From Streptomyces sp. BK239 (GTDB lineage Bacteria; Actinomycetota; Actinomycetes; Streptomycetales; Streptomycetaceae), in NCBI RefSeq assembly GCF_004217285.1, contig NZ_SHKS01000001.1, positions 1,061,195-1,125,194 of the forward strand: 64,000 nt of DNA. Reading direction: 5' to 3'. The notes beneath the pieces are model-generated. The model made no database searches and was not told the DNA's origin. It was given only the letters and a program-made list of their open reading frames with translations. Made by a program: the position numbers and the translations under genes. Below, piece by piece: positions 46,698 through 55,390 of this stretch. Each line of letters opens with the position of its first letter. The first letter of the stretch is position 1.

Positions 46698-47300
46698 ATG
46701 CTGAAAGTGGGCCTGACCGGGGGCATCGGCGCCGGCAAGAGCGAGGTGTCACGGCTGCTGGTGGAGTGCGGCGCCGTGCTGATCGACGCGGACCGCATCG
46801 CGCGCGAGGTCGTCGCGCCCGGCACCCCGGGCCTCGCCGCGATCGTCGAGACCTTCGGGGAGGGCGTGCTCGCGGCGGACGGCAGCCTCGACCGCCCCCG
46901 GCTCGGCTCCCTCGTCTTCGCCGACCCGGACAAGCTCGCCGCGCTCAACGCCGTCGTGCACCCCCTGGTCGGAGCCCGCTCCGCCGAACTGGAGGCCGCC
47001 GCGCCCGTGGACGCCGTCGTCGTCCACGATGTCCCGCTCCTCACCGAGAACGGCCTCGCACCCCTCTACGACGTCGTGGTGGTCGTCGACGCCGCCCCCG
47101 AGACCCAGCTCGACCGCCTGGTCCGCCTGCGCGGCATGACCGAGGACGACGCACGCGCACGCATGGCGGCCCAGGCGACGCGGGAGCAGCGCCGGGAGAT
47201 CGCCGACGTCGTCATCGACAACGACGTCCCGCTGGCCGAGCTGAGAGCGCGCGTGAAGGACGTGTGGGCCGGCCTGGAGCGCCGGGCACGCACCGCCTGA
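46698..47300 (+). CDS. coaE: Dephospho-CoA kinase
   Basis: This 200-residue P-loop kinase has [20 protein letters not shown] (Walker A at residues 8-15), the Coa[21 protein letters not shown] motif and [13 protein letters not shown]. It phosphorylates dephospho-CoA in the last step of CoA synthesis. No Shine-Dalgarno is seen; TAAGCT (46685-46690) ends seven bases before the ATG, pointing to a leaderless mRNA. Downstream of rpsA and PAC2, an order I recall from other Streptomyces. Confidence 0.95.
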   Translation: MLKVGLTGGIGAGKSEVSRLLVECGAVLIDADRIAREVVAPGTPGLAAIVETFGEGVLAADGSLDRPRLGSLVFADPDKLAALNAVVHPLVGARSAELEAAAPVDAVVVHDVPLLTENGLAPLYDVVVVVDAAPETQLDRLVRLRGMTEDDARARMAAQATREQRREIADVVIDNDVPLAELRARVKDVWAGLERRARTA

Positions 47301-47382
47301 GGCCTCTCCACGGCTCCGTTGCCCCGGAATAGCGGGAGTCGCCCGACGCGTTGAACGCGTGCAGCGAGGGAAGGAATTTTCC

Positions 47383-47763
47383 GTGCCCGAAACCAGCGGT
47401 TCGACCGGACGAACTCCGGAGACGCATGTCATCGACTTCCGTGCCGCCGAGCAACTGCTCGCCGCACGGGACCCGCGGGGCGCGGTGAAGCTGCTCGACG
47501 GCGTCATCGCCGCCTACCCCGAGAACACGGCGGCCCGGCTGCTGCGCGCGCGTGCCTTCTTCGCCGCCGCACAGCTGCGGCCGGCCGAACTCGAGTTCAC
47601 GATCGTCCTGGAGCGCGAGCCGGACAACGCGTTCGCCCACTTCGCGCTCGCCCGCACCTACGAGCGGCAAGGGCGGGGCGACCAGGCCAAACGCCACTTC
47701 CGGCTGGCCGCCGCGCTCGACCCCAACCCTCAGTACCTGAAAGCGGCGCGCTTCGACTCCTGA
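47383..47763 (+). CDS. Tetratricopeptide repeat protein
   Basis: This 126-residue protein starts at GTG 47383 with AAGGAA upstream. About three TPR-like helical pairs are visible (RAAEQLLAARDPRGAVKLLD, RLLRARAFFAAAQLRPAELE, and AHFALARTYERQGRGDQAKR). No catalytic residues or signal peptide. A cytosolic protein-interaction adaptor is the best guess. Confidence 0.85.
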   Translation: MPETSGSTGRTPETHVIDFRAAEQLLAARDPRGAVKLLDGVIAAYPENTAARLLRARAFFAAAQLRPAELEFTIVLEREPDNAFAHFALARTYERQGRGDQAKRHFRLAAALDPNPQYLKAARFDS

Positions 47764-47804
47764 GGGCCCGCACGGCCCCCCGCCGCGCCGCCCGCCGGAC
47801 GGTG

Positions 47805-48071
47805 TCACGGGTGCCGGTGTTCCGGCGGCGGATACGGCGGGATGTCGCGGCCCGGCTGGTAGTGGGGCCCCTGGCGCAGATGCCGCACGATCATCGTCAG
47901 GTCGACGGTGACCACCAGCCACAGCACCCCGCAGGCGGCGGCCCACCCCGGCCGCCCGGCGAGCGCGAACGCGACCGTGCCGAAGGCCGCCCACAGCAGC
48001 CCCCACACGGTCAGCCACAACCGCATCCTCAGCGGACTGCGGGCTGTCGCCGGCTCACTGCCTGTACGCAT
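47805..48071 (-). CDS. DUF6343-like small membrane protein
   Basis: This 88-residue protein opens RTGSEPATARSPLRMRLWLT, as in the Streptomyces DUF6343 family. It has two hydrophobic helices (LWLTVWGLLWAAFGTVAFAL and WAAACGVLWLVVTVDLTMIV) and a Pro/His-rich tail (GRDIPPYPPPEHRHP). Function unknown. Converges with the TPR gene. Confidence 0.8.
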   Translation of the reverse strand: MRTGSEPATARSPLRMRLWLTVWGLLWAAFGTVAFALAGRPGWAAACGVLWLVVTVDLTMIVRHLRQGPHYQPGRDIPPYPPPEHRHP

Positions 48072-48130
48072 CGCATCATCACTCCTCCTGTGAAACGTAC
48101 TCTTCGCTTCCGGCGTTCTCCAGGAGAGCG

Positions 48131-49060
48131 GTGATCGCGAAGAGGGGGGTCAGATCCGTGCTGTTCCCGGATACCGACGAGCTGGCCGAGGTGCTCCTCG
48201 ACCTCGGAGTACCGCACCAGGACATCGACGAGCCGGTCCGGCTGAGCCGGCGGGTGACCGGCGACGCCGGGATCCGGGCCTTCCTGGAGAAGGCGGTGGC
48301 GGAACTCGTGGAGGGCATGGGGGAGGTCCGCGGCGGAGCCGACGTGCCCGGCCTCCCCGGCGCGTCCGGAGCCCTCGCCCGGTTCTTCCCGCTGTACGTG
48401 CTCGTCGGCGCGCTGCCCCACGCCCGCGCCCACCACCGGAAGCTGGGCGTCCCGGAGGAGGTCTCCCGGCGCACGCTCGCCGACGTCGGCCGCGCGGTCG
48501 CGCTGCACCGCAGGTGGCACGGCACGGGCGGCATCCTGTCGGCCCGCTGGCTGTCCCTGCACCTGCGGGGCGAGCTGTACCAGCTGGGACGGCTCCAGTT
48601 CCAGCGGTCGCGGATCGACCGGCGCACGAGCGACTCGATCGCGGCGGCGGGCCTCGCCGCCGGGCTCGACGACCCCGCTCTGAGCGTCCATGTGCCCGAC
48701 TTCATGGGCCCGTTGTCGCCGCGTGCCTGCGACCGCTCCCTGGATCTCGCCCGGGACTTCTTCGCCCGGCACCACCCCGAACAGCCCTACTCGGTGGCGA
48801 CCTGCTCCTCCTGGCTGCTCGATCCCCAGCTGAAGCGGTACCTGCCCGGCGACTCCAACATCGTCCGGTTCCAGGAACGGTTCCGGCTGCGCGAGGAGCC
48901 GGCCGAACCGGAGGACATGACGCCCGTCCGCTTCGTCTTCGGCACCACCGACGTGCCGCTGGAGCGGCTCCCGCGCCGGACCGTCCTGCACCGGGCGGTC
49001 CTCGACCATCTGCGGGACGGGGGGCACTGGTACGTCAGAACGGGATGGCTGTCCCTCTGA
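48131..49060 (+). CDS. GNAT-like acyltransferase domain protein
   Basis: This 309-residue protein starts at GTG 48131 with AGGAGA upstream. It has an N-terminal helical part (FPDTDELAEVLLDLGVP...) and a C-terminal region with FFARHHPEQPYSVATCSSWLLDP and DSNIVRFQERF. This fits the two-domain acyltransferase family (NAT_N plus GNAT-like C-terminal domain) of actinobacteria. Substrate unknown, and catalytic residues cannot be assigned with confidence. Confidence 0.7.
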   Translation: MIAKRGVRSVLFPDTDELAEVLLDLGVPHQDIDEPVRLSRRVTGDAGIRAFLEKAVAELVEGMGEVRGGADVPGLPGASGALARFFPLYVLVGALPHARAHHRKLGVPEEVSRRTLADVGRAVALHRRWHGTGGILSARWLSLHLRGELYQLGRLQFQRSRIDRRTSDSIAAAGLAAGLDDPALSVHVPDFMGPLSPRACDRSLDLARDFFARHHPEQPYSVATCSSWLLDPQLKRYLPGDSNIVRFQERFRLREEPAEPEDMTPVRFVFGTTDVPLERLPRRTVLHRAVLDHLRDGGHWYVRTGWLSL

Positions 49061-49116
49061 CGAGTGATCGGCGCGCGAACGGGAACGGCGCGGCGGGGGC
49101 GGGGCGTTGGGCGGGT

Positions 49117-49839
49117 ATGACACTCGGAACGCGTGAGGGGCACGAAGGGACGGGCCCCGGGGCCATCACTCCGGACGGCTGTGCGGTGGAGTTCTACAGC
49201 CGGCTGCCCGTGCGGGACGAACCCGACATCATCGCCGCGGCGGTGCCGGCGGGGGCGCACATCCTGGAGCTGGGCAGCGGCGTGGGGCGCGTGACCCACG
49301 CGCTGCTGGAGCGCGGGTTCACGGTCACGGCGGTGGACGAGTCCCCCGAGATGCTCGACCGGGTGAGAGGAGCGCGCACGATATGCGGCCCCATCGAGGA
49401 GCTCGACCTCGGGGAGACGTTCGACGTGGTGATGCTCGCTTCGTTCCTCGTGCACAGCGGGGACGTCGAGGTGCGGCGCGGGTTGCTGCGCACCTGTGTG
49501 CGGCATGTCGCGGCCGGCGGGTGCGTGCTGATCCAGCGGGAGGGCGAGGACTACCACACCGACCTGCCCCGTGAACGCGTCGATCCGACCGGGTTCACCG
49601 TGCGCATCGTCTCCGCCGAGCCCGTCGGCGACGGGGTCAACGCGGTGCGCGCGGAGTACGTGTTCCCGGACGCGGTCTGGACGCAGACGTTCCGCTCCCG
49701 GCCGCTGACCCGGGAACAGTTCGAGGACGCGCTGGGGGAGGCGGGACTGAGAGTGGACCGGTATCTGACGGAGGATCGGATATGGGTGCGGGCGGTGCCG
49801 GAGGCGCGGCCGGTGCGGCGGAGTGAGAAGGCGCGGTGA
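49117..49839 (+). CDS. Class I SAM-dependent methyltransferase
   Basis: This 240-residue protein has motif I in AHILELGSGVGRVTHALLER, acidic ribose-binding AVDESPEMLDRV, and DVVMLASFLVHSGD as motif II. The start is chosen at ATG 49117; an upstream in-frame ATG would overlap the previous gene and no strong Shine-Dalgarno marks either. Substrate unknown. Confidence 0.8.
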   Translation: MTLGTREGHEGTGPGAITPDGCAVEFYSRLPVRDEPDIIAAAVPAGAHILELGSGVGRVTHALLERGFTVTAVDESPEMLDRVRGARTICGPIEELDLGETFDVVMLASFLVHSGDVEVRRGLLRTCVRHVAAGGCVLIQREGEDYHTDLPRERVDPTGFTVRIVSAEPVGDGVNAVRAEYVFPDAVWTQTFRSRPLTREQFEDALGEAGLRVDRYLTEDRIWVRAVPEARPVRRSEKAR

Positions 49840-49942
49840 AAGGCGGAGCGAAAAGAGTCGCCCGACGGCGATGAGTCCGGGGCCCGGGGCCGGTCTGCCT
49901 CTCTGACAACACAGACGGACCGCTTCCCTTCAGGAGAACCCC

Positions 49943-50407
49943 ATGTCCGAGACCACCGCTTCCGCCGCCTCCCCCGCCTCCTCCGCTTCCCCCGGTTCCG
50001 TCGTCTCCCAGGGCACCGGTCGGCGGCGGGCCGCCCGGATCGCGCTGCGCGGACTTCAGGTGCTGCTCGCCCTCTTCTACGGGCTCGCGAGCGCGCTGCC
50101 GAAGCTGATCGCGCATCCGACGGCGTCCGAGGCGTTCGACGAGATGGGCTGGGGCAGCGCGGGCATGTACGCGATCGGCGTCCTCGAACTGGCCGGAGCG
50201 GTGGCTTTGTTGGTGCCGGTTCTGCAGTCGGTGGCGGCGGTGGCGCTGGGCGCGCTGATGGTCGGCGCGTTCGTCGTGCAGGTCGCCGTGTTCGACGGAC
50301 AGAACGCGGCGACCCCGCTGATCCTGCTCGTCCCTCTGGCCCTGATCGCCTGGACGCGGCGCGGCTCCAACGCCGATCTGCTGCGGCTCGTGCGACGCGG
50401 GGCGTGA
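49943..50407 (+). CDS. DoxX family membrane protein
   Basis: This 154-residue protein has four membrane helices: [60 protein letters not shown] and [20 protein letters not shown]. The layout and the short conserved segment [18 protein letters not shown] fit DoxX. A Ser/Ala-rich cytosolic N-terminus precedes them. CAGGAG lies before the ATG. Proposed redox or membrane-integrity role is unproved. Confidence 0.85.
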   Translation: MSETTASAASPASSASPGSVVSQGTGRRRAARIALRGLQVLLALFYGLASALPKLIAHPTASEAFDEMGWGSAGMYAIGVLELAGAVALLVPVLQSVAAVALGALMVGAFVVQVAVFDGQNAATPLILLVPLALIAWTRRGSNADLLRLVRRGA

Positions 50408-50441
50408 ACGGCCCCGTGCGGTGGGGTCGTACGGTGGGGGC

Positions 50442-51128
50442 ATGGACGCCCTCGCCGAACTGGACCGGCGCATCGCGGACTGCCGGGCCTGCCCCCGGCT
50501 GGTGGACTGGCGCGAGGAGGTGGCCCGCACCAAGCGGGCCGCCTTCGCGGACTGGACGTACTGGGGTCGCCCCGTGCCCGGCTTCGGTCCGCCCGACGCC
50601 CGTCTGCTGATCGTCGGGCTCGCCCCGGCCGCGCACGGAGGCAACCGCACCGGCCGCATGTTCACCGGTGACCGCTCCGGGGACGTGCTCTACCGGGCGC
50701 TGTACGACGTGGGGCTGGCCTCGCAGCCGACGTCGGTGTCCGCCGGGGACGGGCTGGCCCTGCACGGCGTGCGTGTGACGTCGCCGGTGCACTGCGCGCC
50801 GCCGGCCAACAAGCCCACCCCGGGGGAACGGGACACCTGCCGGCCCTGGCTGGTCCAGGAACTGCGGCTGCTGCGGCCGACGCTGCGGGCGGTCGTCGTG
50901 CTGGGCGCGTTCGGGTGGCAGGCGGCGCTGCCGGCGTTCACCGAGGCCGGCTGGTCCGTGCCCCGCCCGCGACCGGCGTTCGCCCACGGGAAGCGGGTGG
51001 AGCTGGGCGGCCTCGACCTCTTCGGCTGCTTCCATGTGAGCCAGCGCAACACCTTCACCGGGCGGCTCACCCCCGAGATGCTGAGGGACGTCCTGCGGAC
51101 GGCGGCGACAGCCGCGGGACTGCCGTAG
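50442..51128 (+). CDS. Uracil-DNA glycosylase, family 5 (UdgB type)
   Basis: The 228-residue protein has the Fe-S-cluster cysteines starting with DCRACPRLV and the water-activating/uracil pocket segment [20 protein letters not shown]. The C-terminal catalytic-loop motif is [15 protein letters not shown]. In family 5 the usual Asp/Asn of motif 1 is replaced by Ala (GLAPAAHG), as seen here. It removes uracil and deaminated bases from DNA. Fe-S ligands are Cys14, Cys17 and two more (one in VHCAPP, one in DTCRPW), by eye. Confidence 0.9.
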   Translation: MDALAELDRRIADCRACPRLVDWREEVARTKRAAFADWTYWGRPVPGFGPPDARLLIVGLAPAAHGGNRTGRMFTGDRSGDVLYRALYDVGLASQPTSVSAGDGLALHGVRVTSPVHCAPPANKPTPGERDTCRPWLVQELRLLRPTLRAVVVLGAFGWQAALPAFTEAGWSVPRPRPAFAHGKRVELGGLDLFGCFHVSQRNTFTGRLTPEMLRDVLRTAATAAGLP

Positions 51129-51202
51129 GAGCCCAGGAGCTCTCACCCGGGCCCCTCCCCGCCGCTGACGCGTCCGCAGGATCCGCGGCGACAGGGTGAC
51201 GG

Positions 51203-52660
51203 TCAGACGACGCGGGCTGCGGCGAGCGGCCGCTGCGACACCGGGTAGGCGTTGTCCTTGTGGGTGTTGACGCTCCACCGGTACCGGGAGAACTCCCCCG
51301 TGGCCTGCGAGGCGTAGAACATCATGTGACCGATGCCCACCCCTTCGTGGTTCTCCTCCTTCACGAGGCTGACCATGCGGGTGTCGGGATACTTCGGGTA
51401 GTTGGTCAGCGCGTACACGCCGTGCGGCTCAGCCGTGCAGTCGACGACCTCGACGGCGTACTGCGTCTCACCGGCGAAGTCCGCGACCCCGGTGAAGACG
51501 CCCTTGACCTCGCGGACCATGACGATGTGCCCGGTGTTGCCCTCGACCTCGCCCCGGTAGTCCACCGCGACGAGGTCGCCCGGCTGGAGGTCGGTGACCT
51601 TGCGGATCAGCTGGAAGCGGGGGCCCGCGGTGCCGGCCGCGAAGGCCTGCCGGTAGTCGGCGGCCTCGGGGATCCGGTCCTGGAAGTACTGGGTGAAGTA
51701 GGCGTCGGACGCCCACCCGTAGGTGTGCCGGAGCACCCAGGTGACGAAGGACGAGCAGCGGGCCTTGGCGATCCAGCTGGTCAGGTCGTCGGGGGTGCCC
51801 CAGGTGACCGTCGAGGGGGAGCCGATCAGGTAGCGGTTGTTCTCGGCCGCCTGCCGGCCGCTGACGAGGAAGACCTCGGCCGCGCTCAGCGCGCGGCCGT
51901 AGGCGCGGACGTCGTCCACGGCGCCCTTGAAGTGGTTCACGTACGCGCCGTTCCACCGGGCGCGGCCCACGTTGAAACCCTCGGACGCGGCCCAGGAGAG
52001 GGTCGCGTCCGTGCTGCCCTCCAGGGTGCCGTTCACGTACAGGTGGACGCGGGAGCCGTCCCAGACGCCGGTCAGATGGGTCCACCGGCCCGGCTCGGGG
52101 GCGGTGGTGGACAGGGCGGAGATCTTGGCGCTCTGGTCCTCGCCGCGGACCTTGAACGCCCACTTGCCGGCGCTGTCGTCGTACTGGAGCAGGAAGCGGC
52201 TGCAGGCGGCCCCGTCCTGGCTGACCGCGGTGTACATGGACGTCAGGGCGGCGTCGTTCGCGAGGCGGACCCAGGCCGAGACGGTGAAGGGGGCCGTGGT
52301 GTCCAGCACGGACGCGGTGGCCGCGTGGCCGCCGTCGAGGCTGAGTTCGCCGCCGGCCCGCAGGGCCGACCAGCTCGCGCCCGCACCGAGGGTGAGTGGC
52401 CGGCCCAGCCCGGAGCGGTCCGCGCCGGAGCCGTCCAGCGGCCAGTGGCCGGCCAGGCCGCCCGGCAGATAGCCGGCCGCGAGCAGCCGCTGGTACTGCA
52501 CCATCCGCTCCGCCTCGGCGAGGTGCGGCACGCCGACCGGCGTGAACGGGGTGCCGAGCGGGGCGTCGGCCACGGCGGCCCCCGCCCCGCCCAGCACGCC
52601 GGTCATCGCGCCCGCCCCCACGAGCGCGGCACCGCTCAACAGCCCACGTCTGCCGACCAT
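51203..52660 (-). CDS. Tat-exported LamG plus papain-like (NlpC/CHAP-type) protein
   Basis: The 485-residue protein starts at ATG 52660 with GGGGAGAA eight bases upstream. VGRRGLLSGAALVGAGAMTG is a twin-arginine signal. A LamG/concanavalin-like domain occupies about residues 90-265 (GHWPLDGSGADRSGLGRPLT; FTVSAWVRLANDAAL; HLYVNGTLEGSTDATLSW). The C-terminal half has a papain-like core: Cys in KARCSSFVTWVLRHTYGW and His in GNTGHIVMVREV. It likely cleaves cell-wall peptides, with LamG binding sugars. An unusual pairing. Confidence 0.8.
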   Translation of the reverse strand: MVGRRGLLSGAALVGAGAMTGVLGGAGAAVADAPLGTPFTPVGVPHLAEAERMVQYQRLLAAGYLPGGLAGHWPLDGSGADRSGLGRPLTLGAGASWSALRAGGELSLDGGHAATASVLDTTAPFTVSAWVRLANDAALTSMYTAVSQDGAACSRFLLQYDDSAGKWAFKVRGEDQSAKISALSTTAPEPGRWTHLTGVWDGSRVHLYVNGTLEGSTDATLSWAASEGFNVGRARWNGAYVNHFKGAVDDVRAYGRALSAAEVFLVSGRQAAENNRYLIGSPSTVTWGTPDDLTSWIAKARCSSFVTWVLRHTYGWASDAYFTQYFQDRIPEAADYRQAFAAGTAGPRFQLIRKVTDLQPGDLVAVDYRGEVEGNTGHIVMVREVKGVFTGVADFAGETQYAVEVVDCTAEPHGVYALTNYPKYPDTRMVSLVKEENHEGVGIGHMMFYASQATGEFSRYRWSVNTHKDNAYPVSQRPLAAARVV

Positions 52661-52947
52661 GCAGGTTCTCCCCATCCCGTCCACCGAGTCATCCCCCTCG
52701 AACCCGTGCCCGAAGGGCCGAGTGAGTCTAGACGTCCGAAGGGACGCGGGGCGCGCGCATTTCGGGGGCGCCCGCGCGGGAGTTGCGTTCATAAAGAACG
52801 CGGGATTCGGGGCGGGTGTCACCTCGTCGCAACGTGAGCGGCCCTGGATTCCCGCAGTCCGGGCCGTACCGTGGATACACAGCTCAGCCCCCCGCCCCGG
52901 TCGCCGTCGCCCGAAGGCACGCCCCGCCCTCGACCGACAGGAGCTCC

Positions 52948-55020
52948 GTGTCCCCGCGCCCGCCCCTTCCCGTTCGCGTACGCGCCGCTCTGCCGCCCTG
53001 GCTCGCTCACGCCCTGCGCGCGCAGGGCGGACCCGTGCCGTGGAGCGCCGTCGTGCGCGGGGCGCTCGCCGCGGGGCCGCTGCTGCTGGTCGCGGTGCTC
53101 GCCGACCGGGTCTCCCTCGGGGTGGTCGCCGCCGTCGCCGCCATGCTCGCCGGCATCAACGACCGGCCCGGCAGCCGGCGCGCCTCGGTGCGGCGGCTCG
53201 GAGCGCCCGCGCTGGCGGGAGCGGCCGGGCTGCTCGTCGGGACGTACGCCGGCGAGCACGTCGGGGCGGTCGCGCTGACGTTCGTGTTCACCGCGCTGGG
53301 GCTGCTCGCCGGCGGGATCAGCGCCATCGGGCCGGTCGCCTCGGGGGCCGGCACCCAGCTTCTCGTCGCCGCGGCGATCGGGGCGGGGATGCCGCTGCCC
53401 GACAGCGGCTGGGTGCGCGCCCTCGCCTTCCTCGCCGGCGCCGGCTGGCTGCTCGTGCTGCGGCTCGTCCTGCCCACGCCCGGCGCGCTGGCCGGCGACT
53501 TCCGCCGCGTGCCGCGAGGGGAGGGAGACTCCCGCCCCGGAAGGCGCGGCGCCTTCCGCCCCGGATCCCGCCTCGACTTCCGTTTCGACGGGGAGCGGGC
53601 CGCCGTCGCCGACGTGTACGACGCCGTCGCCGAGCTGCTGGACGCGACCGGCACCGAGGACGCCCTGGCCCGTCGCGCGGCCCTGACCGCCGCCCTCGAC
53701 CACGCGCAGGACTCCCTGGCCGGGCCCAGGTTGCGGCGGTACGCCAGCTCCGCCGCCGAACGGCGCCTGCACGCGCAGTACGCAGCCGCGCTGCCCCTCG
53801 CGGAGGCGGCGACCGCCCTCGCCTGGGCCGGCGAACCCCTCACCGAGCGGGCCTCCGAGGGCCCCCGCCGTCTGGCCGCCGCCGTACGCGGCAACGCGTC
53901 CACCGGGCCGCTCCCCGCGCCCTCCCGGTCGGCGCCCGGGCTGCGGGCCCTGGACGACGCCCTGCTGCGGGCCGCCGACGCCTTCGACCAGGGCGGCGGG
54001 GGCGATCTGCACACGCGGCGGCGTGGCGTGCGGGACCTGCTGCGGACCGTCTTCGGGGTCGGCGGACGGGAGTACGGGATGCGGGTCGCCCTCTGCTTCG
54101 GGGCGAGCGCGGCCATCGCCCAGGGCCTGTACCACTCGCACTGGTACGGGCAGCACACGCACTGGTACTGGCTTCCCGCCACCGCCGTCTTCCTGGTCAA
54201 GCCCGACCTCGGGCCGCTGGTGTCCCGCGTGCTGTGCCGGGCCGCCGGAACCGTCCTCGGCGCGCTGCTCTTCGCCGGGTTCGCCGCCGTGCTGCCCCGC
54301 CCGGAGGGACTCGTGGCGCTGGTCGCTCTCTGCGGGGCGCTCATACCGGTCTCCACCCGGCATTTCGCCGCGCAGACCTCCGTCGTCACCGTCCTCGTCC
54401 TGGCCCTCGTCATGGTCGGCGGAGAACCCCAGGCCTCCGTCAGCCGTATCGCGGAGACCCTGCTCGCGTGCGCGATCGTGCTGATCGTGGGGCACCTGCC
54501 GATGCCGGGGGAGCGCGGCGGGCAGGTGCAGGCCCGGCTCACCGCCGCCGCGACCGCCGCGCACGCCTACCTCGTCCACGTGCTCGACGGCCCCGACACC
54601 CGCGACGGCGTCAACACTCCCTACGGAACTGACCACTCCGGTGACGCCCACACCCTCCCGAACGCCGCCGGCACCGGCAGTGCGCTTCAGGCCCCCGACC
54701 GCTCCGACGTCCGCGCCGTCCGCTGGACCCTGCGCCGCGAGGCCTACCGCACGCTCGCCGAGGCCCGGACCGCCATCGCCCTCTCCGCCGCCGAACTGCC
54801 CGCCCTCGCCCGGCACACGGAGGGCGCCGACGCGATCGCCGCGCTCCTCGAACGGCTCGTCGACACGACCACCGCCTGCGCGGTCCACCTCGACGAGACC
54901 GGAAGCCTCAGCAGCCGACAAAGCGGACAACTCGCCGAACTGCTCCAGGAACTGTCGGAGCACCGGGACCGCCTCGGGCTGCCGGCGGGGGACCCGCCGG
55001 GGCCGACTGTCGCCGTGTGA
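52948..55020 (+). CDS. FUSC-like membrane protein (aromatic acid exporter type)
   Basis: This 690-residue protein starts at GTG 52948 (AGGAG upstream). It has two clusters of membrane helices, about residues 30-170 (ARGALAAGPLLLVAVLADRV-type) and about 370-520 (FGASAAIAQGLYHSHW, TAVFLVKPDLGPLVSRVL, AGTVLGALLFAGFAAVL), separated by a cytosolic helical domain. This is the FUSC/YccS/AaeB plan. Substrate unknown. Confidence 0.85.
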   Translation: MSPRPPLPVRVRAALPPWLAHALRAQGGPVPWSAVVRGALAAGPLLLVAVLADRVSLGVVAAVAAMLAGINDRPGSRRASVRRLGAPALAGAAGLLVGTYAGEHVGAVALTFVFTALGLLAGGISAIGPVASGAGTQLLVAAAIGAGMPLPDSGWVRALAFLAGAGWLLVLRLVLPTPGALAGDFRRVPRGEGDSRPGRRGAFRPGSRLDFRFDGERAAVADVYDAVAELLDATGTEDALARRAALTAALDHAQDSLAGPRLRRYASSAAERRLHAQYAAALPLAEAATALAWAGEPLTERASEGPRRLAAAVRGNASTGPLPAPSRSAPGLRALDDALLRAADAFDQGGGGDLHTRRRGVRDLLRTVFGVGGREYGMRVALCFGASAAIAQGLYHSHWYGQHTHWYWLPATAVFLVKPDLGPLVSRVLCRAAGTVLGALLFAGFAAVLPRPEGLVALVALCGALIPVSTRHFAAQTSVVTVLVLALVMVGGEPQASVSRIAETLLACAIVLIVGHLPMPGERGGQVQARLTAAATAAHAYLVHVLDGPDTRDGVNTPYGTDHSGDAHTLPNAAGTGSALQAPDRSDVRAVRWTLRREAYRTLAEARTAIALSAAELPALARHTEGADAIAALLERLVDTTTACAVHLDETGSLSSRQSGQLAELLQELSEHRDRLGLPAGDPPGPTVAV

Positions 55021-55213
55021 GGCGGACCGGAGACGGATCGCGAAGGGTGATCTTTCCGGTGCGCAATGTGCTCGTCATGTTCGCGAAGTGACCGGATCCT
55101 CACGGTCCGCACCGAGCGCGTGTCGAGTACGTCTCAGTACCGTCACCGCGCGAGGCGTTTCCGCTCCGGACAGCGTTAACTCCTACAAGTACAACGCTTC
55201 CTGGAGGTGCGAG

Positions 55214-55390
55214 ATGGTGAACGGGCGAACCGTGCTCGAACGCTTTCCCGCGGGAGGGCCGCGGGGATCGTGGCCGGCCGAGGAGTTCGCGCACGCGCGG
55301 CGCATGGAGGGGCTGGCCGCCGAGGTCGTCATGGACCTCGCGACGGACACGTTCCTGGTGGTCGTCCGGGGCGGCGACGTCACGGAGTGA
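55214..55390 (+). CDS. Small hypothetical protein, 58 residues
   Basis: This 58-residue peptide has CTGGAGG before ATG 55214. It starts VNGRTVLERFPAGGPRGSWP and ends EVVMDLATDTFLVVVRGGD. A small alpha/beta fold is plausible; no membrane segment. Its last codons overlap the 3' end of the converging ABC exporter gene by 11 bases. Function unknown, but the clean ribosome-binding site supports it. Confidence 0.65.
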   Translation: MVNGRTVLERFPAGGPRGSWPAEEFAHARRMEGLAAEVVMDLATDTFLVVVRGGDVTE

